Assembly: GCF_945870625.1 (NCBI RefSeq)
Contig: NZ_CAMBTS010000011.1
Span: 1 to 54,237, forward strand
Length of the DNA: 54,237 nucleotides
Origin: Novosphingobium sp. Chol11
GTDB lineage: Bacteria > Pseudomonadota > Alphaproteobacteria > Sphingomonadales > Sphingomonadaceae
Direction: 5' to 3'
Shown: piece by piece, positions 18,253 to 26,516 of the stretch
Layout of the letters: each line of letters opens with the position of its first letter
Numbering within the stretch: the stretch's first letter is position 1
Made by a program: the position numbers and the translations under genes
Notes under the pieces: model-generated
Database searches by the model: none
Told to the model about the DNA's origin: nothing
Seen by the model: the letters and a program-made list of their open reading frames with translations, nothing else

Positions 18253-19472
18253 CAGATGATCGCTCGCTCCCGGTCGAAGCGGACGGGATACCGTGCCCAG
18301 GAAACGCGGGTGATGCCTTGGTCGAGCGCGGCCTTGTCATCGGGATCGGCGTGGATTCCGGCCTCCAGCAGGGCCTTTACGATCAGCGGCACCGTGCCGA
18401 ACTGGTGATCGGCAGGCACGGTATCCGCACGGGGTTCGACCCCGATCGCCAGATTGCGCCCGAGGCAGGCATGCGCGCCAAGCCCCATCGAGATGCCGTG
18501 GGCAAAGGCCTGCCCGGCAAAGGTCCGATGGGGGTCGAAGTGCTCTGGATCGGGTCCGAACACGGCTTCCTCTCGATTGGCCTGGCGCAGATCGATAACG
18601 ACGGTGTCGCCTTCGTTGGCTGCGCTGCCATCGCCAAGTGTGATCGGGCAAAGCGCCCGCCGTTTAGCGACAGGGCTGGAAGGGTGCAGACGCACACTTT
18701 CGAAAACGCAGTGCTGGATAAAGAACGGGTCCGAAGCGAGGCGCGCGATGTCTTCGGGATGGGCGTTTACCCATTCCAGGATTTCATGGATTGCGTGGGT
18801 CAGCGAATGGATGGTGGTGTGCGCACCTGCCATCGTGAAGAAGATGCCCTCCTGCAGGAACTCCTGCTCGGTCATGCCGAGCTTGTCCTCGTCTATGACC
18901 AGCGCCATGAGCACATCTCGCGGCAAGGCATCGGCAGACATTTTCCCTGCATCACACGCAGCATTTAGTGCCCGGCGGCGCTTCAGCGAGGGGGTGAGGA
19001 AACGCTCCCGGAACTGTTCCATGGCGCGCTCGATCCGGGCGCGCTTTTCGGGCACATCTTCTGGACGCGACTGGCCGAGCGCGGGGGCAAGGCTGAACTC
19101 CTTGAGCAGCCGCAGCAGTTCGGCGGTCTCCTCGGCCGAACGCTCGGTCCTGTCGATCCCGGTGAAATCGACGGTGAGGTTCATCATCATACGGTAGCCG
19201 ATGTCGACCAGATCGCCTTTGCCAGCGGCCAGAAAAGGACCCAGCGTTTCGGCCAGCGTCTGCGGCATGATGTTCTTTTCGTAATCGACGAAGACGTTTT
19301 TGCGGAACACCGTTGCTTCGACATTGCGTCGTGCACGGTGTTCTGCCCCATGCAGATTGACGAGGCAGCGCTCCATCATCAGCGATGCGGCGTCATAAAG
19401 CGATTGGCGCAGCTCGCTCTGTCGCAGGGTTTTGGCGCAGCCTTCGAAGCTGGTGATCGTATGCTCGGTCAT
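18252..19472 (-). CDS. Cytochrome P450 (first of a tandem pair)
   Basis: A 406-residue P450. The heme loop is MGLGAHACLGRN with Cys336; Met329 replaces the usual Phe at the start of this motif. ExxR is Glu258-Arg261 (ESVR). The I-helix is AGAHTT (215-220), again with His218 instead of Asp/Glu. The chosen start is ATG 19472 (MTEHTITSFEGC), which aligns with the start of its paralogue and overlaps the amidohydrolase stop by 4 bases; an upstream extension of 61 codons is only the antisense of the preceding gene. Both P450s may act in sequence on one substrate or as isoforms with different specificity. The substrate is unknown. Confidence 0.92.
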   Translation of the reverse strand: MTEHTITSFEGCAKTLRQSELRQSLYDAASLMMERCLVNLHGAEHRARRNVEATVFRKNVFVDYEKNIMPQTLAETLGPFLAAGKGDLVDIGYRMMMNLTVDFTGIDRTERSAEETAELLRLLKEFSLAPALGQSRPEDVPEKRARIERAMEQFRERFLTPSLKRRRALNAACDAGKMSADALPRDVLMALVIDEDKLGMTEQEFLQEGIFFTMAGAHTTIHSLTHAIHEILEWVNAHPEDIARLASDPFFIQHCVFESVRLHPSSPVAKRRALCPITLGDGSAANEGDTVVIDLRQANREEAVFGPDPEHFDPHRTFAGQAFAHGISMGLGAHACLGRNLAIGVEPRADTVPADHQFGTVPLIVKALLEAGIHADPDDKAALDQGITRVSWARYPVRFDRERAII

Positions 19473-20815
19473 TCGCCAGCCTTCCAATGACCGGTGGCAA
19501 GCCGCGTAGCAGCGACCCTCGAATAGTTCGAAACGCGCCACGATGGGGGATCGCGCCGTTCGGGCAGCGGCGTCGCAAGATCGGTCGCCTTGCCCGCCTG
19601 AAACACGTGGGCAATGCCGCCCTTCTCGCCCAGCAGTGTCACGTCTTGCGTGCAATCGCCCGCTACCACGATGATATCCGCGTCCTTGCCGACCTCAAGC
19701 GTGCCGATGCGATCGGCAAGGCCAAGCGCACGCGCGCCCTCGAACGTGGCGCAGCGCAGCGCCTGCAGCGGCGTGAGCCCGAGGTTCTCGACCAGGATCT
19801 GCAGTTCGCGCCAGTGCCATTCGCCATAGGGCGTGATCGAAAATCCACTTTCGGTCCCGCATGCCAGCGGCACTCCGGCGTCATAGGCGATGCGCAGCTG
19901 GCGGCTGCTTTGTTCAATTTCCTTCGCAAACAGATCCTGCAAATAGGCGCTGGCCCCAATCATCTTTCCATGATCGGCCAGGACCGCCTGGAAAGTAAGC
20001 GTCGGAACAATCGGCACTTTTGCGGCGATCACCGCCTCCAGCGCCGCGTCGTCCATATAGGTTGCGTGGAGGATCATGTCGAACCCGGCGCGCGCGGCGT
20101 CGCGCGTGCTGGTGGCGTTGCGGCAATGCCCGACTATAGGCAGCCCGAGATCGTGAGCGGTTGCGGCGGCTAGAACGAGTTCCTCGAACGACCAGACCTG
20201 GATCTCGCCCTCGCTTCGCTGGCGCGGGATCAGGCCCGTGACATGGATCTTGATCCAGTCCGCCCCGCGTTTGGCCTGGCGGCGGATTTCGGCAACGATA
20301 TCATCTTTGCTCGGCGTTACCTTGAGATAACCGATGCCGCCTTCATCGGGCACCAGCAGTCCGGCCGTCCCGCCGACCGAGGTGAACAGCGCGTTGCCGC
20401 CACATCGCATGCGCGGTCCCGGCGTGACGCCACATTCGATCGCGTCGCGCAGGTCCAGCGAAACATCGAAGATGGTGTCGGCATCGAACATCGTGGTCAC
20501 GCCCGCGCGCAGCACCTTGCGGACGTTGTAGGCGGCGATGATTGCGGCAAGCCCCTCCCGCCGGTGGAAAAACAGCTCGTCGTTGCTGAACGGTTCGTCA
20601 AAGCTGATGTGGCAGTGCGCATCGACCAGCCCAGGCATGACCGTCATGCCCCGCGCGTCAATTCGCGTTACCTTGCGGTCGGCGCAGTAGGCCAAGGCCT
20701 CTTCTCCGCGCGCTAGAATCCTGTCCGAAAAAGCAATGGCTTCGAGCTGTGGCGGGCTGCCACTGCCGTCATACAGAATGCCGCTTTCGATCAGGGTGAT
20801 GATTGCCGCGTCCAA
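19469..20815 (-). CDS. Imidazolonepropionase-like amidohydrolase
   Basis: A 448-residue cytoplasmic metal-dependent amidohydrolase of the imidazolonepropionase / Xaa-Pro dipeptidase-like type. Visible ligands are His67 and His69 (VDAHCH), Lys189 (WIKIHVTG, probably carboxylated), His230 (VGHCRN) and His250 (LHATYM). The last metal Asp, usually in GTD, is Glu322 (CGTESG). The C-terminal LGLADRIGTLEVGKDADIIV is standard. The start is a TTG at 20815 with a good GGAGAGG six bases upstream, and no ATG exists before the conserved core. It is the first gene of the six-gene minus-strand operon. It may hydrolyse a ring amide, lactone or similar bond of the substrate or product (inference). Confidence 0.87.
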   Translation of the reverse strand: MDAAIITLIESGILYDGSGSPPQLEAIAFSDRILARGEEALAYCADRKVTRIDARGMTVMPGLVDAHCHISFDEPFSNDELFFHRREGLAAIIAAYNVRKVLRAGVTTMFDADTIFDVSLDLRDAIECGVTPGPRMRCGGNALFTSVGGTAGLLVPDEGGIGYLKVTPSKDDIVAEIRRQAKRGADWIKIHVTGLIPRQRSEGEIQVWSFEELVLAAATAHDLGLPIVGHCRNATSTRDAARAGFDMILHATYMDDAALEAVIAAKVPIVPTLTFQAVLADHGKMIGASAYLQDLFAKEIEQSSRQLRIAYDAGVPLACGTESGFSITPYGEWHWRELQILVENLGLTPLQALRCATFEGARALGLADRIGTLEVGKDADIIVVAGDCTQDVTLLGEKGGIAHVFQAGKATDLATPLPERRDPPSWRVSNYSRVAATRLATGHWKAGE

Positions 20816-20842
20816 AGTGCCTCTCCGTTCTCTGCCAGAATT

Positions 20843-20869
20843 TTTATATTTATTTCGATAGAATCACAA
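20843..20869 (-). promoter_or_regulatory. Candidate promoter of the amidohydrolase-P450 operon
   Basis: On the minus strand TTGTGA (20869-20864) and TATAAA (20848-20843) are separated by 15 bases, or 16-17 if the -10 box is shifted within the A/T run. The stretch is unusually AT-rich for this genome and lies 28-54 bases before the TTG start. An ATTTCGA heptamer (20852-20858) sits between the boxes and also occurs in the two other intergenic regions of the cluster. The spacing is short, so the assignment is tentative. Confidence 0.35.
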
Positions 20870-21063
20870 GCGAGCAACTTGTCTCAGGAGTTTAAACGCG
20901 ATCATCGTTTTGAAACAATGAGGATGCGCTGATTCAAAAGGGCTGCCATGTCGGTTGGGCGCCCCTGCAATGTCGCGTTCATTGTTCCGGCTGAGCGTCT
21001 ATTCTTACCGAAACCTCACATTCGAGGGGCAGGCCGGGAACGACGGCCAAGTCCCAGGATCTG

Positions 21064-21927
21064 TCATTCCCGCATTACGTCTAAAGGCGATATAATCGCC
21101 CCCAATCTCAAGGCAGCAGGTTGACCGCCGCCCCCCCCCGACGCCGTCTCAGCCGCCTCCCGCGCAGCGCGTTCCTTGGCGTCCGCGCGCTCGACGAAGC
21201 GCATCAGGATCAGCGTGCCTTCGAACAGGATCACAAGCGGGATGGCGAGGCTTAGCTGCGAGATCACATCAGGGGGCGTGATCACTGCGGCCAGCGCGGT
21301 GATGGCGACGATCACATAGCGCCGCGCCGCCACGAGCTGCGTGCGGGTGACGATGCCGGCGCGGTTGAGCAGCATCAGCAGCACCGGCAGCAGGAAGCTG
21401 ATCCCGAAGGCGAGGATGAACTGCATGACGAGATCGAGGTAGTCGCCGGTGCCCGGCAACGCTTCGAGATGCAGCCCGCCCTTGTCGCCCTGAAAACCAA
21501 GGAACCATTTGAACGCGGTGGGCATCACGATGAAATAGGCAAGGCTTGCCCCCATCGTGAACAGCACTGGGGTAGCGATCAGGAAGGGCAGGAACGCCTT
21601 TTTCTCGCGCGCATAGAGCCCCGGCGCGACGAACGCCCAAAGCTGGTTGGCGATGACCGGGAAGCTGACCATGAACGCGCCGAACATCGCCACTTTGACT
21701 TCGACGAAAAACGCTTCGTAGAGCTTGGTGTAGATCAGGCGGCCCTGCCCCGGCGGAAACGCCTCCATCAGCGGGCGCACCAGAATCGCGAAGATCGTGT
21801 CGGCAAAGTAAAAACACAGCACAAACGCCGCGGCGAGCGCATAGACACAGCGCAATAGCCGCGTGCGCAATTCGATCAGATGATCGAGCAGCGGGGCCTG
21901 CGTTTCGTCCAGATCATTCACGATCAT
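21064..21927 (-). CDS. tatC: Sec-independent protein translocase TatC
   Basis: A 287-residue inner-membrane protein that recognises twin-arginine signal peptides and forms the Tat translocon with TatA and TatB. Six membrane helices are visible. The N-terminal LLDHLIELRTRLLRC and the FVAPGLYAREKKAFLPF loop carry family landmarks. Its start overlaps the tatB stop by 4 bases. The tail is odd: after ETAS it enters a Gly run encoded by nine consecutive G (21129-21137 as C on the + strand) and continues QPAALRLGAIIS to a distal stop. With one G fewer the frame ends after SGGAAVNLLP. The core is unaffected. Confidence 0.95.
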   Translation of the reverse strand: MIVNDLDETQAPLLDHLIELRTRLLRCVYALAAAFVLCFYFADTIFAILVRPLMEAFPPGQGRLIYTKLYEAFFVEVKVAMFGAFMVSFPVIANQLWAFVAPGLYAREKKAFLPFLIATPVLFTMGASLAYFIVMPTAFKWFLGFQGDKGGLHLEALPGTGDYLDLVMQFILAFGISFLLPVLLMLLNRAGIVTRTQLVAARRYVIVAITALAAVITPPDVISQLSLAIPLVILFEGTLILMRFVERADAKERAAREAAETASGGGGGQPAALRLGAIISPLDVMRE

Positions 21928-22310
21928 GGCGCGGCGGTATCTTTGACCGAAACGTCTGTGGCCGAAGCTTCGGCCAGCGGCCCGGTCATCAGCGGCGCGC
22001 TAGGTTCGGTCGGCGCGACCGCCACAATGGCCGGATCAATGTCCTGCGCGGCATCGATAGTCTGGCCCTCGGCCACCGGATGCGCGGCCATGATCGCGGC
22101 GTTCTGCTCGCGCCATTTGCGCTCCATCTCCTCCATTTCCGCCTCGCGGATCATGGTCTCGATACCGGAACGGAAATGATTGGAAACGCGCCGCACTTTG
22201 CCCATCCACCGCCCGGCGGTGCGCAGCGCCAGCGGCAGATCCTTGGGGCCGATGACGACAATCGCCACAATCGCGACGAGCAGCATTTCGGACGGGGCAA
22301 TATCAAACAT
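21924..22310 (-). CDS. tatB: Sec-independent protein translocase TatB
   Basis: A 128-residue protein with one N-terminal membrane helix (MFDIAPSEMLLVAIVAIVVI) followed by the GPKDLP hinge and an amphipathic helix (LRTAGRWMGKVRRVSNHFRS). A charged region and an Ala/Pro-rich acidic tail follow. TatB with TatC forms the receptor for folded twin-arginine substrates. It lies between tatA and tatC and overlaps tatC. Confidence 0.95.
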   Translation of the reverse strand: MFDIAPSEMLLVAIVAIVVIGPKDLPLALRTAGRWMGKVRRVSNHFRSGIETMIREAEMEEMERKWREQNAAIMAAHPVAEGQTIDAAQDIDPAIVAVAPTEPSAPLMTGPLAEASATDVSVKDTAAP

Positions 22311-22349
22311 GGCCGGTCCCGGTCAGTGCAAGTGCAAGCGCCGATGTGA

Positions 22350-22598
22350 TCAGGCGTTCCCGCCCGGCTTGGTCTGATCGCTCGTCGCGCTTTGCGGCGC
22401 GGCGGGCGGCGGCGCGGCCTGCTGCAATTGCGCGGGCGGCGCGGACACCGGGCGATCGGTCTCCTCGCTCATGCCAGCCTTGAAGCTTTTGATGCCCTTG
22501 CCAAAATCGCCCATCATCTCGGAAATGCGGCCACGGCCAAACAGGACGAGGACCACCAGCGCGAGGATGATCAGGTGCGGAAGCGATAAGCCACCCAT
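22350..22598 (-). CDS. tatA: Sec-independent protein translocase TatA
   Basis: An 82-residue pore-forming Tat component. It has a membrane helix (LPHLIILALVVLVLF), a GRGRISEMMGDFGKGIK amphipathic helix with the FGKG signature, and a Pro/Gln-rich tail. AAAGGAGA precedes the start at a suitable distance. It is the first of tatA-tatB-tatC and lies 58 bases after scpB, in the usual alphaproteobacterial order. Confidence 0.95.
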   Translation of the reverse strand: MGGLSLPHLIILALVVLVLFGRGRISEMMGDFGKGIKSFKAGMSEETDRPVSAPPAQLQQAAPPPAAPQSATSDQTKPGGNA

Positions 22599-22656
22599 GA
22601 CATATTCTCCTTTGTCGGCCTGAGATAGGGCATCTTATGGCAAACTGCCAGCAAGC

Positions 22657-23271
22657 TCACAAAATTTCGTCGCGTTCCTCTCCCCCGCTGCCCGCAAGAG
22701 CATCTCCGGCCTCGGCCTCGGCCTCGTCCTCCATCAGGCTGGCAAACACATCCTCCACCGGATCGAGCAGACCGGCCGCGCGCAGTTCGTCGATGCCCGG
22801 CAGATCGCGCCGCGATTCGAGCCCGAAGTGGGCCAGAAACGCCGGCGTGGTCGCGTAGATCGTTGGCCGCCCCGGCACTTCGCGCCGCCCGGCGACGCGC
22901 ACCCAGCCTGCTTCCATCAGCACATCGAGCGTGCCCCGCGCGGTCTGCACGCCCCGGATCGCTTCGATCTCGGCGCGGCTGACCGGTTCGTGATAGGCGA
23001 TGATCGCCAGCGCTTCGGTCGCCGCGCGCGAAAGGCGGCGAACATCTTCCTTCTCGCGGCGGAGCAGATGCGCCAGATCGGGCGCGGTTTGAAAATGCCA
23101 GCGCCCGCCGCGCATGACCAGCTCGATCCCGCGCCCGGCATAGTGCGCGGTGAGCTGGGCCAGTGCCTCATCCACCGCCGCGCCGTTCAGGTGCCGCGAA
23201 AGCTCCTCCGGCGACAGCGGCGCATCGGCGGCAAACAGCGCGGCCTCGACCGCCCGGGTAAGATCGTCCAT
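22657..23271 (-). CDS. scpB: Segregation and condensation protein ScpB
   Basis: A 204-residue kite subunit of the SMC-ScpAB condensin that organises and helps segregate the chromosome. Two winged-helix domains are expected; visible blocks are AVEAALFAADAPLSPEEL, ATEALAIIAYHEPVSRAEIE, and GRREVPGRPTIYATTPAFL. The start at 23271 overlaps the scpA stop by one base (TGATG). The C-terminus is a long acidic tail (MEDEAEAEAGDALAG). Confidence 0.94.
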   Translation of the reverse strand: MDDLTRAVEAALFAADAPLSPEELSRHLNGAAVDEALAQLTAHYAGRGIELVMRGGRWHFQTAPDLAHLLRREKEDVRRLSRAATEALAIIAYHEPVSRAEIEAIRGVQTARGTLDVLMEAGWVRVAGRREVPGRPTIYATTPAFLAHFGLESRRDLPGIDELRAAGLLDPVEDVFASLMEDEAEAEAGDALAGSGGEERDEIL

Positions 23272-24086
23272 CAGCCGCGCGCCTTGCGCAGCAGCAGCGG
23301 GCCAAAGCACGCCTCTTGCGCGATCTCGGCGCGCCCCTGTTTGGCCAGTTCGAGCGCGGCGACAAAGCTGGATGCCAGCGCCGAGCGCGCGAGGCGCGGG
23401 TCTTGCGCCAGGCTGGTGCCGCGCGGAGGCAGAAAGCTGGCAAGATCAGTCCATTCGACCGCAGCGCCGAGCATGACCGCAATCCGCGCAATGGCCGCTT
23501 CCAGCGTCATCACCGGCCGCTCGCGCACCATGTGCACCACCGGCGCGGTGCGCACCTTGATCTGGCCATACGCCTCGATCAACCCGAACAGATCACACTG
23601 CCATGTCACATGCCGGTCTGTGCGGAGCCCCTCGGGGCTCAGCCGGGCAAAGACATCGCGCCCCAGCCGGTCCCGCGCCATCAGCCGCGCCCCTGCCTCG
23701 CGCATTGCGCCAAGCCGTTGCAGCCGCAATTGCAGCTTCAGCGCGAGTTCCTCGGGGCTGGGCTGCTGCTCCGGGTCGCGCGGCAGCAGCAGCAGCGACT
23801 TGAGATAGGCCAGCCACGCCGCCATCACCAGATAATCGGCGGCCAGTTCCAGCCTCAGGGTCTGCGCTTGTTCGATAAAGCCGAGATACTGATCGACCAG
23901 ATCGAGGATCGAGATGGTGCGCAGATCGACTTTTTGCCGCCGCGCCAGATCGAGCAGCAGATCGAGCGGCCCTTCCCAGCCCTCCAGCTCAAGATGCAGC
24001 GCCTCGTCCTTGCGCTGCGTCGCAGGCGGCGCTTCCCACGCCGGATCAGCCTCGGGCAGGATCAGCGCTGCGCTTACAGGCGGCAT
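23271..24086 (-). CDS. scpA: Segregation and condensation protein ScpA
   Basis: A 271-residue kleisin subunit bridging the SMC heads. The conserved start of the domain is LELEGWEGPLDLLLDLARRQ, followed by VDLRTISILDLVDQYLGFIE and YLVMAAWLAYLKSLLLLP. The C-terminal winged helix includes RPVMTLEAAIARIAV. It lies two bases after nagZ and overlaps scpB, so the three are one transcription unit. Confidence 0.94.
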   Translation of the reverse strand: MPPVSAALILPEADPAWEAPPATQRKDEALHLELEGWEGPLDLLLDLARRQKVDLRTISILDLVDQYLGFIEQAQTLRLELAADYLVMAAWLAYLKSLLLLPRDPEQQPSPEELALKLQLRLQRLGAMREAGARLMARDRLGRDVFARLSPEGLRTDRHVTWQCDLFGLIEAYGQIKVRTAPVVHMVRERPVMTLEAAIARIAVMLGAAVEWTDLASFLPPRGTSLAQDPRLARSALASSFVAALELAKQGRAEIAQEACFGPLLLRKARG

Positions 24087-24088
24087 CG

Positions 24089-25105
24089 TCAGGCCAGCGC
24101 AAGCAGGCGGTCGCGCGTTTCGACAAGCGCCACCTGCCGCGCCATGTCCGTGGCCGCATCGGGAATGGCGGTCACAGCCAGCGCGCGGTCCAGCCGCGCG
24201 GCGGTCTCGGCGCTCATCGGCGCAAGGCCTTGCGCAATGCCCACCATGTCATCCATCCGGCCCCAGCAATTGAGCGCCAGATCGCACCCAGCGGCCTGCG
24301 CCCGCACCGCGCGCTCGGGCACCGAACCGGCGAGCGCCGCCATGTCGAGGTCGTCTGTCAGAAGCAGGCCGTCAAACCCGATGGCCTCGCGGATGATCTT
24401 CTGGATGATGAACGGCGACTGCGTTGCCGGATTATCCGCGTCCCACGCGGTAAACCGGATATGCCCGGTCATTCCGATGCGCGATCCCGCCAGCGCGCGA
24501 AACGGCGCAAGATCATGCGCTAGTTCCTCTGCGCTTGCGGTCACTTCGGGCAATTCCTTGTGGCTATCGGCATATGCCCGGCCATGGCCGGGCATATGCT
24601 TGATCACCCCCGCGATCCCGGCCCGCGCCAACCCATCGAGCACCGCCCGGCCCAGCGCCGCCACGCGCATCGGTTCTGCGCCCAAAGCGCGGTCGCCGAT
24701 CACATCGTGCGCCCCGGTCTGGCGCACATCGAGCAGTGGCAGGCAATCGACGGTGATCCCCGCTTCCGCCAGATCGAGCCCGAGCGCCTCGGCATTGGCG
24801 CGCGCAGCCTCGATCGCGCTGATCGGCGCGCGGTCATAAAGCCGGTCAAAATGCTCGCCCGCTGGGTACGCCGCCCAGACCGGGGGTTTCATCCGCGCCA
24901 CCCGGCCGCCTTCCTGATCGATGCAGATGAACGTCCGCTCCCGCCCGTGCAGCGCGCGCAAGTCATCGGTCAGCGCGCGCAACTGCGCCCGGTCGGCTAC
25001 ATTGCGGCCAAACAGGATGTAGCCCGCCGGGTCCGCATCGCGAAAGAACGCGCGCTCGTCATCGCTGAGTGTGGGGCCGGAAAGGCCGAAAATTGCCGCA
25101 AGCAT
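24089..25105 (-). CDS. nagZ: Beta-N-acetylhexosaminidase NagZ
   Basis: A 338-residue family-3 glycoside hydrolase that removes N-acetylglucosamine from anhydromuropeptides during cell-wall recycling in the cytoplasm. Visible motifs are FICIDQEGGRVARM, the KHMPGHG catalytic loop followed by ADSHKELP (the His of the loop acts as acid/base), and LLTDDLDMAALAG containing the nucleophile Asp. The start at 25105 (MLAAIFGLSG) gives the usual family length; upstream codons show no similarity. It heads the scpA-scpB-tat operon. Confidence 0.93.
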   Translation of the reverse strand: MLAAIFGLSGPTLSDDERAFFRDADPAGYILFGRNVADRAQLRALTDDLRALHGRERTFICIDQEGGRVARMKPPVWAAYPAGEHFDRLYDRAPISAIEAARANAEALGLDLAEAGITVDCLPLLDVRQTGAHDVIGDRALGAEPMRVAALGRAVLDGLARAGIAGVIKHMPGHGRAYADSHKELPEVTASAEELAHDLAPFRALAGSRIGMTGHIRFTAWDADNPATQSPFIIQKIIREAIGFDGLLLTDDLDMAALAGSVPERAVRAQAAGCDLALNCWGRMDDMVGIAQGLAPMSAETAARLDRALAVTAIPDAATDMARQVALVETRDRLLALA

Positions 25106-25288
25106 GCGCCCGGATCGCTCAAATGCGGCGGACTGGCAAGGCGTTGTTGTGCGCTTGGCAGGGGAAAAGCCGCGCCTGCATCGCGCCGCTTGCCATTGAA
25201 CCTGCCGCTGCTTGCCCATTCCGGCAAACAATGCTCAAAATCGGGGTATCACCGAGTTCCGCCGGTTCCAAAGATGGAGTTTTGGCAG

Positions 25289-26515
25289 ATGCTGCGCAAG
25301 CTTCTCACAGTTCTGCTTCCCTTGGGTGCCATCGTTGGCATTGCACTCTGGGTGCTCTCGCCGCCGCGCTACACCGATCCCCGCACGATCCGCTTCGCTG
25401 GCCAAACACCGGGATCGGTGATCGCCGTCGAACGGCTCGGCGGGTACAACAAACTAGCCCTGAGCGGGCTGCTCTGGTTCGCAGACCTGCCGGTCAAAAC
25501 ATCCGTGTCCGACGGGATCGAGATGTTCCGCATTCGCTACTGGTCCTTGAACCAGGGCAAGCCGGTCGAAGCATCAGGCCTGATGGCGGTTCCCTATCAA
25601 ACGCTGGGCGGGCAGCCTTCTCGCGGAACGGCGATGTACCTGCACGGCACCAGCCCGGACCGGATAAACTCGCCCTCGGCCCCTGGCCCGCAGGAGGGCC
25701 TGTTGCCCAGCGCCGTTTTTGCGGGCGGCGGCTACACCTTGCTTGCGCCAGATTATTTCGGCCTTGGCCAGTCGCATGCCGCGCCAGCCTATATCTATGC
25801 GCCGGCGACCGCCGCTGCGGCGCGCGACATGGTGATCGCTGCGAGGCACGTCGCAGACGCGATGAAGCTCAGATTTTCGCCGGACCTCTATATTGTTGGC
25901 TTTTCGCAAGGCGGCCATGCCACTGCCGTGGTGCAGCGCGCGCTGGAAGACGCACCTATTCCCGGTATCGAGATCAAAGCGGCCGCTGCAGTTGCCGGTG
26001 CCTTCGATCTGGCCGGCGTGAGCGTGCCCTATGCCTTTGCGCAGAAGCATTCGCTCTATCTCAGCTTTCTCGCTGTGTCTTATGCCGCGCAATATCATCA
26101 ACCGCTCGGTACTCTGCTGACCGACCACTACGCAAAGGTTCTGCCGGTCGTGTTCGACGGCAACCACACGATCGAGGCGATCGAGGCCGCCCTTCCCCCT
26201 GATCCGCGCGCCCTGTTCCGTCCAGAGGCGCTTGCTGCAATAACAGAGAGCAAACCCAACTGGTTCAGCGCCGGACTTGCGGCCAACGAGGCATGGAACT
26301 GGACGCCCAAAGCTCCGCTCAAGCTGTATTACGGAGACCGCGACGCGGACGTTTCACCTCAGGACTCGAAAGGCTTCTATGCATCCGCCGCAAAACGAGG
26401 CGCAAATATCCATCTCATGCCGCTCGGGCCCTATGACCACGTCGGATCTGCCTTGCAGGCAGTGCCGCGCGCAAGGATCTGGTTCGATGAATTGAGCAGG
26501 CCCGTGAGAAGCTGA
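25289..26515 (+). CDS. Secretory-lipase-like alpha/beta hydrolase
   Basis: A 408-residue alpha/beta hydrolase with an N-terminal hydrophobic segment (LLTVLLPLGAIVGIALWVL) that acts as signal peptide or membrane anchor. The nucleophile elbow is GFSQGGH, the acid is probably Asp in YGDRDADVSP, and the His is in YDHVGSAL. MYLHGTS provides the oxyanion-hole region. The pattern resembles secreted triacylglycerol lipases (LIP family). The start at 25289 has GGAG 9 bases upstream; ATG 25274 lacks one. The gene lies alone on the + strand between the SPOR gene and nagZ, which are usually neighbours. It ends one base before the convergent SPOR gene. Confidence 0.82.
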   Translation: MLRKLLTVLLPLGAIVGIALWVLSPPRYTDPRTIRFAGQTPGSVIAVERLGGYNKLALSGLLWFADLPVKTSVSDGIEMFRIRYWSLNQGKPVEASGLMAVPYQTLGGQPSRGTAMYLHGTSPDRINSPSAPGPQEGLLPSAVFAGGGYTLLAPDYFGLGQSHAAPAYIYAPATAAAARDMVIAARHVADAMKLRFSPDLYIVGFSQGGHATAVVQRALEDAPIPGIEIKAAAAVAGAFDLAGVSVPYAFAQKHSLYLSFLAVSYAAQYHQPLGTLLTDHYAKVLPVVFDGNHTIEAIEAALPPDPRALFRPEALAAITESKPNWFSAGLAANEAWNWTPKAPLKLYYGDRDADVSPQDSKGFYASAAKRGANIHLMPLGPYDHVGSALQAVPRARIWFDELSRPVRS

Positions 26516-26516
26516 T

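Noticed and set aside
19473-19655. A 61-codon N-terminal extension of the first P450
   Set aside because: It is antisense-free but falls inside the amidohydrolase coding sequence; the paralogous P450 starts at the position equivalent to 19472.
23316-24839. Plus-strand frame of 507 codons across scpA and nagZ
   Set aside because: Antisense shadow with low-complexity Arg/Ala/Ser content; both sense genes are certain.
24560-25288. A 243-codon N-terminal extension of the lipase-like gene
   Set aside because: It lies antisense to nagZ and has no similarity; a signal-anchor begins right after the start at 25289.
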